Origin: Bacteroidota bacterium | Lineage (GTDB): Bacteria > Bacteroidota > Ignavibacteria > Ignavibacteriales > Ignavibacteriaceae | Direction of reading: 5' to 3' | Assembly (NCBI GenBank): GCA_020161395.1 | Contig: JAIUOE010000003.1 | Coordinates: forward strand, 124,001-188,000 | DNA: 64,000 nucleotides | Translations under genes and position numbers: made by a program | Shown: positions 34,792 through 44,206 of the stretch, one piece after another | Numbering within the stretch: position 1 is the stretch's first letter | Layout: each line of letters begins with the position of its first letter | Notes under the pieces: model-generated | Database searches by the model: none | The model's input: only the letters and a program-made list of their open reading frames with translations | What the model was told of the DNA's origin: nothing

Positions 34792-37700
34792 CTACTTGAC
34801 GAGTATCATCTTCTTAACTGAAGAGAACTTGTCTGCCTGAATCTTGTAAATATATGTTCCTGAAGACATTCCGTATTTAACGGCATCCACATCAACAAAA
34901 TGATATCCGGCGTTCATGAAACCTGAAACGAGAGTTGCAATCTTCTGACCGGAGATGTCAAATACCTCGAGGGTAACATTTGAAGCAGTCGGAATTGCAA
35001 AATTGATTCTTGTAGTCGGGTTAAATGGATTTGGATAGTTCTGGCTTAAGTCGAATGCAGTTGGAATTCCTACCTCAACTTCAACAGCGTCAAATGTCTG
35101 GGTTGAACCGTCAAAATCGACCTGTTTTAGTCTGTAGGAATACTTTCCTGCTGTAAGATTCTTCTCCGAGAACGAATAGGTCTTGGTTGTCGTTGAAGTA
35201 CCGGCAGCTTTTACTGTTCCGGCTTCTGTCCACTCACCACCCGTTATTTTTCTCTCAACAATGAACTGATTCGAGTTTGTTTCAGTAGCTGTTGACCAGG
35301 CAAGATTAACATTGTTTTTGTCAGCGGTTACTGTGAATGAAGTCAGCTCTACAGGTACAATTGTAACAACCTGAGCCTGATTTGAGTAAGCGGAGCTAAT
35401 CTGTCCGTTGAAGGCTTTGATTCTGTATGTGTACGATGTTGAACCCTGAATTGAGGAATCTCTAACAGAGGTTGCTCCTGCAATAAGGGTTTTGATAACA
35501 GAATAAGCATTCACGCTGGTTGAGTCACCATCTTTGCGTTCAAGATAGAAACCTTCCTCATTACCTGAATTGTCAGTCCATGTCAGTTGAACATAGTATG
35601 GATTGTTACTGGTTGCAGCGAGGTTCGATGGAGCATTTACTTCATTTGTGAACTCTTCAGCACCAATATCAGGAGTATTTGCATTTCTGAAATTGCCATA
35701 GAAATCGGTTGTGATTCCGGCGATCGGAAGTGCACCGGCATTAGCCTGGGTTGGCATGCCTGTGTTGATTCTTGGATTTACAGGAGCTGCATAACTCTGG
35801 AATGGTACTTTTTCAGTTACGGCAAATGTATCTCTTGGAGTTACATAAGCTTTGTAATCAGCCAAAGTTACATAGTCAGTTGCTGCGTTGTAAGCTATCA
35901 CATCAAGTACCTGAGCTGTATCAGCATAAAGCAGGTTGTTGTTTGTTGTTGCAGCAAGTTTAAGGAAGTTTGTTCCGGATGATGCAAAAAGAACTGAAGT
36001 TCTTCCTGTTCCGCCCTGGGTCATGTTAACGAGGATGTTGTTCCTGAGATCAAGTACACCCGAACCAAAGTTACCCCAGAAGAGGTTGGTTGAATGCATC
36101 GCTGCAAGGGTTGGGGCAGTATTGCCATCAAGTAATACAGTGTTGTAATAAACATTGTATGTTACAGCGCCGGCTGTAGCCTGCAGGTTCATACCATGAA
36201 TGGCAGGGCCTGTTGCAGTACCCGAAGCGGTTGACCTTGGAGCTCTAAGATCGTAGATATAATTGTTCTGAATGGTTGTAACATTCGCGCCTGTGGCGAA
36301 ACCGTTATTTAACTGCAGTCCAAACGCTCTACCGGTTGTGCTGCCGTTGCTGTAAATGTCCTTAATTGAACACTTGTCAATGAGCAATGTTGAGTTTAAT
36401 CCCAACTGCTGAATGTCCATACCAACAGCAAGACTTGTTGTTGGTGTTGTGCCATCAGACCAGATACCTTCAATGCTGACATTTCTGATAACGATATTAC
36501 CTGAGATATGATCAGTTGCAGAGTTAGCTGGATTCAATCTGATACCATAAACACTGTTTGTGACCATGACTGATGCTTTGATATTATATATCTTGACATT
36601 TTCAATCTGAGGATTAAACTCGGCATTCATCTCGATGGTTCTGATGTCGGCTGCAGCACCTGCATTGACATTAACATTTCTGAATTCGCAGAAACTGCCG
36701 TCTGTACCGATTATTCTGTTGCCTCTGTCAGGATTTGTGACGCCGGCGAAACCGTACATCTGAACAGCAGCTCTCCAGAAATCTTCAATAATACAATTCT
36801 GAATTGTATTGTAGCTGTTTGCACCAAGAGTATCTGCAGTATTTGTTCCCAAGGTACCTAACCTGATACCAATAGCTCCGGCATTTGGCTGTCCGTTCAT
36901 GGCGTTAAGATCGATCGACACATTTTTAATTGTATTATATTTAGAGCCAACGAATGTTGCAACGCCTGATACAGGATAAACTGCATTACGCATTAGAACA
37001 CCCATATTAAACTTGGTTCTGGTTGTCAGGTTGTTCAGGTTGTCAACCAGTTGAAGACCTTCAATGGTTACATATTGAGCACCTTCGAGTCTGATAATAG
37101 CATCACCTGAAGCAGCACCGGGAGCAGTGGTTGAATAACTTCCATTAAGTGGTGAAAGGACAACAGTACCTGAACCAACAAGTTTAATTGTATTGGTAGA
37201 AGAGGTTCCTGCCACATTTATAAGATGAAAAATGTCATCATATGTTCCTGAATTAACCGTAAGAGTGACGGGTCCCGACACACCATTTCTATTCAAAAAC
37301 ATTGCTGCAGCACTAAGCGTTGCAAAATTTCCACCACTACCAACAGTATAGTTGCCGGAGAGAGGGTTGGGTGTTGTCGGTGTAAAAGTAAAAACGGTTC
37401 CTGAATCAGGAAATGCAGCCACACCGTTAAATTCTTGACCCATGGACTGATGGAATACTCGTGCACCAGCGATTCCACCGATATTGATCGAAAAGAATTG
37501 ACCGGTTGCCTGGCCTGCAGTCAGAATCGTGGTTGAGTTCGACATTCCAATTGATGCAGTAGGAATAGTAGTTGAAGTAGGTACAACAAAACCACCATAT
37601 ACATACTCGATTATATTTGTTGTCTCATACAACCTGACCATAAAATTAGAATTCGGGTCAAGATTATTGTATGGGAAGTGCATTAATTTCCACTCAACAG

Positions 37701-38094
37701 TCAGGATTCTGTTAGGAGCATCTCCTGTAACCTGGTATGTTACTTTAGTGGAATCCGAAGCTTTTAAATCATCCCACAACGGTGCCAGAATGCTTCTGAG
37801 AGTACCGTTTAATGCGTTAGAGAATGTGGCAGCTGCGAGACCTGATCCGAATCTCAAAAAACCATTTGTCGATACCTGGAAAGTATCGCGGGCTACTCCG
37901 GCGTATGTAAAAGGAAATCCTATAAGAACAGGAGCTGAATATCCATCGTCTGCGGTACCTGTCCATGTGAATTGAGAACCGGCAGTATTACCTTCATAAG
38001 CTGAGGTGGCCCTGCCGAAATTATACTGCATTTGAGCAAAAGCAAAACTTGATGCTATACTCAAAAACAGTAAGATTGTAACAAGTTTTTTCAT
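34792..38094 (-). CDS. T9SS cargo protein with beta-helix and Fn3 domains
   Basis: This 1100-residue secreted protein starts at ATG 38094 with the signal peptide MKKLVTILLFLSIASSFAFA. A longer frame from 38211 is not credible. The N-terminal 250 residues are a beta-rich domain. Residues about 260-800 contain repeated short strand-turn units typical of right-handed parallel beta-helices (pectate-lyase-like fold). An Fn3 domain follows (PSNLAATSNNPYYVQLTWTD), then the T9SS type A sorting domain (FDLSQNYPNPFNPTTRINF to the final KKMILVK). It is exported through the T9SS, cleaved and attached at the surface. The substrate is unknown. Confidence 0.88.
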   Translation of the reverse strand: MKKLVTILLFLSIASSFAFAQMQYNFGRATSAYEGNTAGSQFTWTGTADDGYSAPVLIGFPFTYAGVARDTFQVSTNGFLRFGSGLAAATFSNALNGTLRSILAPLWDDLKASDSTKVTYQVTGDAPNRILTVEWKLMHFPYNNLDPNSNFMVRLYETTNIIEYVYGGFVVPTSTTIPTASIGMSNSTTILTAGQATGQFFSINIGGIAGARVFHQSMGQEFNGVAAFPDSGTVFTFTPTTPNPLSGNYTVGSGGNFATLSAAAMFLNRNGVSGPVTLTVNSGTYDDIFHLINVAGTSSTNTIKLVGSGTVVLSPLNGSYSTTAPGAASGDAIIRLEGAQYVTIEGLQLVDNLNNLTTRTKFNMGVLMRNAVYPVSGVATFVGSKYNTIKNVSIDLNAMNGQPNAGAIGIRLGTLGTNTADTLGANSYNTIQNCIIEDFWRAAVQMYGFAGVTNPDRGNRIIGTDGSFCEFRNVNVNAGAAADIRTIEMNAEFNPQIENVKIYNIKASVMVTNSVYGIRLNPANSATDHISGNIVIRNVSIEGIWSDGTTPTTSLAVGMDIQQLGLNSTLLIDKCSIKDIYSNGSTTGRAFGLQLNNGFATGANVTTIQNNYIYDLRAPRSTASGTATGPAIHGMNLQATAGAVTYNVYYNTVLLDGNTAPTLAAMHSTNLFWGNFGSGVLDLRNNILVNMTQGGTGRTSVLFASSGTNFLKLAATTNNNLLYADTAQVLDVIAYNAATDYVTLADYKAYVTPRDTFAVTEKVPFQSYAAPVNPRINTGMPTQANAGALPIAGITTDFYGNFRNANTPDIGAEEFTNEVNAPSNLAATSNNPYYVQLTWTDNSGNEEGFYLERKDGDSTSVNAYSVIKTLIAGATSVRDSSIQGSTSYTYRIKAFNGQISSAYSNQAQVVTIVPVELTSFTVTADKNNVNLAWSTATETNSNQFIVERKITGGEWTEAGTVKAAGTSTTTKTYSFSEKNLTAGKYSYRLKQVDFDGSTQTFDAVEVEVGIPTAFDLSQNYPNPFNPTTRINFAIPTASNVTLEVFDISGQKIATLVSGFMNAGYHFVDVDAVKYGMSSGTYIYKIQADKFSSVKKMILVK

Positions 38095-38191
38095 AACTCG
38101 TTCCTTATTTATTTGTTTGTAGTGAATAATTAAATTAATAATTTCTGTAAAGTGCAAATTAAGCAATATTTTCATAAATATCTGTGCTTTG

Positions 38192-38224
38192 CAAAAAAAA
38201 AGCTGCCCCATTTCTGAGACAGCT
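38192..38224 (-). terminator. Intrinsic terminator of giant T9SS cargo gene
   Basis: On the minus strand AGCTGTCTCA pairs with TGGGGCAGCT around GAAA (two G-U pairs), followed by nine T (38200-38192). It sits 72 bp after the stop at 38296 and ahead of the 1100-residue cargo gene, so the two genes are probably separate units. Confidence 0.88.
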
Positions 38225-38295
38225 TAATTATTATAAGATATTAGGTATCAGGTATTAAGTTTCAAACTTCATACCTCAAACTTCACACCTCCAAA

Positions 38296-41200
38296 CTACT
38301 TCATCAGTATCATCTTCTTCGTTGAAGTGAACTGACCTGCGGACAATTTATAGAGATAAATACCCGAGGAAAGTCCGAACTTCTGCGCATCGATTTCTGC
38401 TGTATGATAACCAGCAGTCAGGTAACCTGAGATTACAGTAGCTACCTTCTGACCCGAGATATCAAAGACTTCGAGAGTTACATTCGATGCTGTTGGCAAA
38501 GAGAAGTTAACTCTGGTGCTTGGATTGAACGGGTTAGGATAGTTCTGACTCAGATCAAATGTTGCGGGTGTTCCGACTTCAACTTCAACTGCTGTGAAAG
38601 TAGTGGAAGTTCCGTCAAGGTCAACCTGTTTCAGTCTGTAGGAATATTTGCCGGAGGCAACATTCATGTCGATGAACGAGTAGGCTCTTGGTGAAGTGGT
38701 AGTACCTGCAGCTTTTACTGAACCTGCTGATTCCCAGTTTCCGTTGTTTGCTTTTCTTTCCACTACAAATTCCGAAGAATTGGTTTCTGTTGCAGTTGCC
38801 CAAGCCAGGTTAACATTTGAACCGGTTGCTGTTGCAGTAAATGATGTCAATTCAACAGGAACGGTGTTCAAGAGCTTGTAAGCACCGAAGCCGTTATTCG
38901 AGGAAAGAACAAATACAGTGATCGTGTTATCATCATTGAACATGAAGGCAACATCACCTGTTCCGTTGGCATTCGCATTAGTACCGAGTGCCGGTGATTT
39001 ACCATAAAGGGTACCAAGTTTTGGATTTCCATCAGGAACCTGAGCGATAAATCCATTTTCATTTCCGGCACCATGAGCAAAAGTAACAATATACTCGTTT
39101 GTAGCTCTCGATACACTTCCAAGATACTGGATTGAGTTTGAACCCGTTCCGATAATCGAGCCAGGAATAGTGTCGATAATTGTACCTGTTGAGGTGTACT
39201 TCATAACATTCTTACCGCCGGCATTGTAATAGAATGAACCGTCAGGAAGTGGAGCCACAGAAGCTGATCCACCAAAAGCACCATTGCTAAGGGTTATTAT
39301 CTCAGGAATGTTGCTGAATGCACCATTACTCATTGAGAATTTGTATACCTTCGCGTTGGCTGCATCTGCCGCCCATAGAACTGCTGTGTTGTTATAGAAG
39401 TTTCCGGTAACTCTGAACTTGTCACCAAGTCTGATAGCCGGAGTATTTGCGGGAGTCATATATGACATTGCTAAAACAGGAGTAGCTGTCAGACTGTTCC
39501 ACATATAAACTCTGTACTCTGCACCCGCTGTAGAACCAACGACATTGGATGCAAGAATTTTGCCATCATAAGTAACTTCGATGTCATTTATCACGATGAG
39601 ACCACCAGCAATAATGGCATCCATTGTAAGAGTACCTGCGTCGGTACCGGTTGCCGGATCAACAACTCTGACGCTGTTTCCACCGTTTCTGGAGACGACA
39701 AAGAGTCTGCTGACCATGTTTCCGGTTCCGTCATTCACACGACCGAAAGCGAATCCTCTTTCATTGTTGGTTGTTGAAAACCAGCTTGGAAGCGAACCCT
39801 GAGCTTGTGATTTTTCCCACAATGTGCTGTAAACCGGTGGTGGTGGAGGTGTATAAGGCACACCAACAGAACGCATGGTCCATGCATAAGGGGTGGATGA
39901 CAATACTAATGGCAACCAGACCGCACCGCCGTCAGACGACAGGAAGCTTCTTCCCGGTTTGGGAATTGTACCTGTGTGAGCGCCCATCGGGAACTGGATT
40001 GCAGCCACGAATGAGATACTAACCCAGAAATCGCTGCCGCTAAGGAAGGTTGGTGCGTTATTGTCGAGTGGTAATGTAACCAGTTGTGTGGCTGCACCAC
40101 TGTTGATGTAGTTGATACCTGCGAATTTCTTCGAATAAAGCAAAGCACCCGGAGCAAGTGTATCAACACCGGCAGCCCAAACTTTTACTTCTATCGAATC
40201 AGGTGCGTTTTCATTTCTGTAAATCGCATCTATGTTTGCAAGTCTCATGTTTCTGTCAGCAGTAAAACGAACACCCGCTGTAAGAGGCAGATTGTTCGTT
40301 CCGAATCCGATGGAAGTCAATGGATTGTTTTCCAGATCATCATTTTTGAGAACAATTGCTGAATCCGGATATACACGAATTTTATGATTATAGAGTGAAT
40401 CGTTTGCTGTTACAGAATCACCTGCTGATGTCACGAATGACAATACAGAGAAAGTTCCTCTCGCTGTCGGGGTGAACTGGAACGGTACATTTTCAATCTG
40501 TCCAATGGTTCCGATTCCCGGTCTGTTCACAGGTGTTGCACCTGTTCCATCGAACGAAGCATTTACGGTAAATGCCGGTCCTGTACTTCCGAGTCTCTTG
40601 ATTGTTGACTGGATGTAAACAGGAAGAAGTCCTGCAAGTTCAGTAGTCAGTATTTCAGATTTAATCATGGAACTGTTGTTCACATTTGAAGCAGCTCTTC
40701 CTGCATTCTTCATGTCAAGCTGAAGAGTAGGATTTTTCTTCGACATATTGAATGATCTGAATCCATCAGACTGACCTGTGGTCTGGGTTACACCAACAAC
40801 AGCATAGTCAACAAGTCTTGGAGCCGAGATAGTGATATCGTCAACATCAAGATTCCATTGATCTGCTATGGAATAAGCCTGGAATCCAAAGTAATAGACT
40901 CCCGTAGCCGGGGCTGTAAAGAAAACAGCATTGTTTTCATAAACAGTGTTAATTATAGCAGGATGATCAGCAAGAACGGTAGTTAAACTGTCTGCTGTCT
41001 GTGCACCTTTACCAACGAGAACTTTCAGTTTTTCAGGGTAGGCATTTGATGCTGCTTTATACCAGTATGATAACTGAAGCGATTGACCGGCGGTCATCTG
41101 AACCCCGGGTGAAATCATCCAGTCGTTACCGGGTAGAGAGCCGTTATATGTATAACGCATGTGACCGGTACCGGTTCTCGGGGAAGCGGTTGCTCTCGTC

Positions 41201-44013
41201 CATGTGGTTCCACCGTTTTTATCTTCTCTTACCCAGCCTGTTGGAGGGAAAGCGACATCTTCAAATCCCTGGAAATAAGGGAATGAAGTTATAGTCCATG
41301 GATTGACGGTAAGAACACCACTTACATTGGTAGTGCCATCCCAGAATCCACCGCCACCGGAACTGTAACCACCGTAGCGGTATGGTCCGCCAAGATATTC
41401 ATATCTGTAAGCGTAGTAATAAGTTCCGGGTGCAAGGGTTTTTCCGATAGAAGCCATGAACTCATCGTTATTACCAGACTGAACATTGAAAGTTGCTTGT
41501 GTCCAGTTAGACCATGTTGATGGATCTGTGTTTGTAGCACTAACACCAACCCATGCCTTCAAACCAAAAGCCTGACCTGTCGAGTCGGTGACTCCACTTT
41601 TCCATGCCTGACCGTAAACTGTAACCGAGTCACCGGCGGTGATGGTAGCAGTAGCTGGCCATTGCAGGTTACCCCAGTCGATTGCTGAAACAGGAGGTGT
41701 CCCCATAAACCAGTCATCGAAATCGGAATAGAAATCAGCAGCATTTAACTTAAGACCATCAATTTTTACCTGAATGTTCTGACCGGCATAAGCATTCAGA
41801 TTCCACGATTTTTGGACATAGTTGGTGTCTGCAACATGGTTATGTGAACCAATTGAGTCAACAACAGTAAATGATCCACCGTAGTTGGTTGATACTGATA
41901 TCCAAATTTTGAAATCAGATGCCGGAGTGGCTGTTGCTGTACCGGTTCCATATCCGGAAAAGTTTACCGCTCTGTATTTGAATCTGAGAACTGAAGTTGC
42001 AGTTGCAGAGAAGAAAGGTGTGGTAAACAAACCGGTCATATTTGTTGAAGTACCGTAAAGGTTTCGGCTAAGTCTCTTTGACCAGCCCACACCACCACTT
42101 GCTACAACAGTATAGTTACCTGTCCAGTTGGCAGGAATCGTACCTGTGGAGGTATCAAAATTTTGAACAACTTCATTCAGTACGAATGGAGTAACAGCGG
42201 TACCCGTGAGTTTGTAGTAAAAATCACTTGCGGTAGCGTCATTTGTTACGAATCTTATTGAATCACTATAGGCACCTGCGCCTGTTGGTGTCCATGTAAG
42301 TATAAGATTGAATGACTGACCATTTGCAACATTCAATGAAGTTGAATTCGCTGTTATTCCGGCAGGAAGTGTCAGCGTGGCAGTTAAAGGCACACCACCC
42401 GTATTGCTGACAACAACAGTTTTTTGCATGTTGCCACCAACATAGGTTGTTCCAAATGCAGTAGTGGATGGATTCAATCCGATAACTGCAACCTGTGGAA
42501 CGGGTTCAATGAGGATATCATCAAGACCAAAACCATAAGCTGAAAATGAACCGTTGGTTCTGTCTCTCCATCTCATCCTGAAGTTATTTCCCGCATATGC
42601 ACTCAAATCAAAAATGGCTTCCTCATATGCGGACATGGAACTTGCTCTTGACATAAAACCTAAAGTAGTCCATGTAGAGCCATTATTGGTTGAGACCTCA
42701 AAAAATGTGGTATCCTGACCAATCACAGCAGTAATGTCATCATCCTTCCACCAGAATTTTACTCTGTGTCCGGCTGGCAGTTCTATTTTCGGTGAAGTAA
42801 GGTTACCGAAAGTCAAACCTGCCTGGGTGGTAGGAATATAATTGTAGAGGAATCTGGCGGCATAATTGGTCCTGGATTCAGTACCTCTGTCAATAAAATT
42901 ACCTGACCAGCCGTTAGCTGTGATTAGACCATTGGTAAAATCATAGGTGTACGGGAATGATGAAACGGTGTTTGTTTCGGGTAATCCATTGAAGAAGTAT
43001 TTATACGCAGCGATACCATTGTTTGTCGCAAGTACATAAAAAGTCACTTCTCCTGAACCAAGCAACATCGCAACATCACCTGTACCATTGGCATTAGAAG
43101 TTGTACCTAAACCGGGGGTATAGTCCAGTACCAGGTGCTGAGTGCTGTACTGGTTGGTTACATCTATCAAACGAATTCCATTTTGTGGATTTCCTGTGTA
43201 GAGATAAATGGCAATGTACTTCCGTCCGTTCATCGTAAAGTAACGAAGAGCGTTGGATCCGGTATTACCGACAGCATTCGAACCAAGAGAATCTATTACT
43301 GTACCATCAGCATTGAATCTTCTGCCCTGTGAACCGGTTGACTTGTAAACGAATTCAGATAATCCGGTTGTGAGAGGATACACAGCAGGAGTTGAACCTG
43401 GGGAAGTAGTTGAAACACCTGTGAGAGTAATTGAATCCTGTAAATATGAAGTGCCGTTATCTGCAGTTGTCCACTTGTAAACCTTGTTGGTGGTTGAAGT
43501 GGCAGCATAGATTACGAGTGTGTTGTTAGTTGTTGACCCAACTACCGTAAACTTGTCACCAAGTCTTGCAGCAGGAGTGGATGACGAAATGATGTTTACA
43601 GGCACAGCCGCATCATTTGCCCACCTGTAAATTTTGAATGCCGATGTTGTGGCAGTGGTAACAAGGTTGCAGGCATAGATTGCTCCGTCTGCATCCACTT
43701 CAACATCAGCAATTGCTGCTCCGGAACCACCGGAAACGCCTGTCATGTCAAGAACGCCAACAGAATCTCCCGTAGCAGCATCCAGAACAAGCACTCTGGT
43801 CCCGTATTTAGTTGTTGAAACATAAATTTTACCATTGCCGTAAGCAAGGCCACGCTCTGAGTTAGAGGTGCCAAACCACGCCGGAAGAGAGGCGAGCTTT
43901 GCACCCTTCTCCCAAAGTGTCGTCCGGTATTGTGCTTGCGATTGATTTATTCCTAGAATCAGGAATAAAGCAATCATCCAGGCACTAACCGTAAAAGTAA
44001 GTTTATTTCGCAT
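38296..44013 (-). CDS. Giant T9SS cargo protein with duplicated DUF4623-like propeller domain
   Basis: This is a 1905-residue protein starting at ATG 44013 behind GGTGG. The signal peptide ends near residue 28. Domains: a propeller-like copy 1 (about 30-370, starting TTLWEKGAKLASLPAWFG), a choice-of-anchor-like domain (375-520), an ASH/HYDIN-like strand block (LNPSTTAFGTTYVGG), further anchor domains including FQGFEDVAFPPTGW, copy 2 of the propeller (about 1394-1714, starting STLWEKSQAQGSLPSWFS), then the same Fn3-like module and T9SS sorting domain as its neighbour. It is extracellular or cell-surface, and its function is unknown. The DUF4623 name is my recollection of this WEK-xxxxxxLPxWF domain. 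Confidence 0.86.
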   Translation of the reverse strand: MRNKLTFTVSAWMIALFLILGINQSQAQYRTTLWEKGAKLASLPAWFGTSNSERGLAYGNGKIYVSTTKYGTRVLVLDAATGDSVGVLDMTGVSGGSGAAIADVEVDADGAIYACNLVTTATTSAFKIYRWANDAAVPVNIISSSTPAARLGDKFTVVGSTTNNTLVIYAATSTTNKVYKWTTADNGTSYLQDSITLTGVSTTSPGSTPAVYPLTTGLSEFVYKSTGSQGRRFNADGTVIDSLGSNAVGNTGSNALRYFTMNGRKYIAIYLYTGNPQNGIRLIDVTNQYSTQHLVLDYTPGLGTTSNANGTGDVAMLLGSGEVTFYVLATNNGIAAYKYFFNGLPETNTVSSFPYTYDFTNGLITANGWSGNFIDRGTESRTNYAARFLYNYIPTTQAGLTFGNLTSPKIELPAGHRVKFWWKDDDITAVIGQDTTFFEVSTNNGSTWTTLGFMSRASSMSAYEEAIFDLSAYAGNNFRMRWRDRTNGSFSAYGFGLDDILIEPVPQVAVIGLNPSTTAFGTTYVGGNMQKTVVVSNTGGVPLTATLTLPAGITANSTSLNVANGQSFNLILTWTPTGAGAYSDSIRFVTNDATASDFYYKLTGTAVTPFVLNEVVQNFDTSTGTIPANWTGNYTVVASGGVGWSKRLSRNLYGTSTNMTGLFTTPFFSATATSVLRFKYRAVNFSGYGTGTATATPASDFKIWISVSTNYGGSFTVVDSIGSHNHVADTNYVQKSWNLNAYAGQNIQVKIDGLKLNAADFYSDFDDWFMGTPPVSAIDWGNLQWPATATITAGDSVTVYGQAWKSGVTDSTGQAFGLKAWVGVSATNTDPSTWSNWTQATFNVQSGNNDEFMASIGKTLAPGTYYYAYRYEYLGGPYRYGGYSSGGGGFWDGTTNVSGVLTVNPWTITSFPYFQGFEDVAFPPTGWVREDKNGGTTWTRATASPRTGTGHMRYTYNGSLPGNDWMISPGVQMTAGQSLQLSYWYKAASNAYPEKLKVLVGKGAQTADSLTTVLADHPAIINTVYENNAVFFTAPATGVYYFGFQAYSIADQWNLDVDDITISAPRLVDYAVVGVTQTTGQSDGFRSFNMSKKNPTLQLDMKNAGRAASNVNNSSMIKSEILTTELAGLLPVYIQSTIKRLGSTGPAFTVNASFDGTGATPVNRPGIGTIGQIENVPFQFTPTARGTFSVLSFVTSAGDSVTANDSLYNHKIRVYPDSAIVLKNDDLENNPLTSIGFGTNNLPLTAGVRFTADRNMRLANIDAIYRNENAPDSIEVKVWAAGVDTLAPGALLYSKKFAGINYINSGAATQLVTLPLDNNAPTFLSGSDFWVSISFVAAIQFPMGAHTGTIPKPGRSFLSSDGGAVWLPLVLSSTPYAWTMRSVGVPYTPPPPPVYSTLWEKSQAQGSLPSWFSTTNNERGFAFGRVNDGTGNMVSRLFVVSRNGGNSVRVVDPATGTDAGTLTMDAIIAGGLIVINDIEVTYDGKILASNVVGSTAGAEYRVYMWNSLTATPVLAMSYMTPANTPAIRLGDKFRVTGNFYNNTAVLWAADAANAKVYKFSMSNGAFSNIPEIITLSNGAFGGSASVAPLPDGSFYYNAGGKNVMKYTSTGTIIDTIPGSIIGTGSNSIQYLGSVSRATNEYIVTFAHGAGNENGFIAQVPDGNPKLGTLYGKSPALGTNANANGTGDVAFMFNDDNTITVFVLSSNNGFGAYKLLNTVPVELTSFTATATGSNVNLAWATATETNSSEFVVERKANNGNWESAGSVKAAGTTTSPRAYSFIDMNVASGKYSYRLKQVDLDGTSTTFTAVEVEVGTPATFDLSQNYPNPFNPSTRVNFSLPTASNVTLEVFDISGQKVATVISGYLTAGYHTAEIDAQKFGLSSGIYLYKLSAGQFTSTKKMILMK

Positions 44014-44206
44014 AAACCACCTGTCTTTAATGAATGATTGATTGATGAAATTTTCCGGATAACTGTTGTCAGCAACCCGTATGTACCTCTTCAAAAATGA
44101 ATTCTAAGAGGAAAAAAATTATGATATCACAACTTTCCTCATCCTTAAGGTAAACATTTTCCCTGAACTAAAAAAAGCAAAAAGGCACGGATAATTATAA
44201 GTTCAA

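Noticed and set aside
35587-35982. Cys-rich plus-strand ORF inside the T9SS cargo gene
   Set aside because: Antisense shadow created by Asn/Thr-rich beta-helix coding. The Cys are the complement of common Thr/Ala codons.
38095-38211. N-terminal extension of the 1100-residue T9SS protein
   Set aside because: The clear signal peptide begins at ATG 38094. The extension is AT-rich leader and overlaps the neighbouring terminator.
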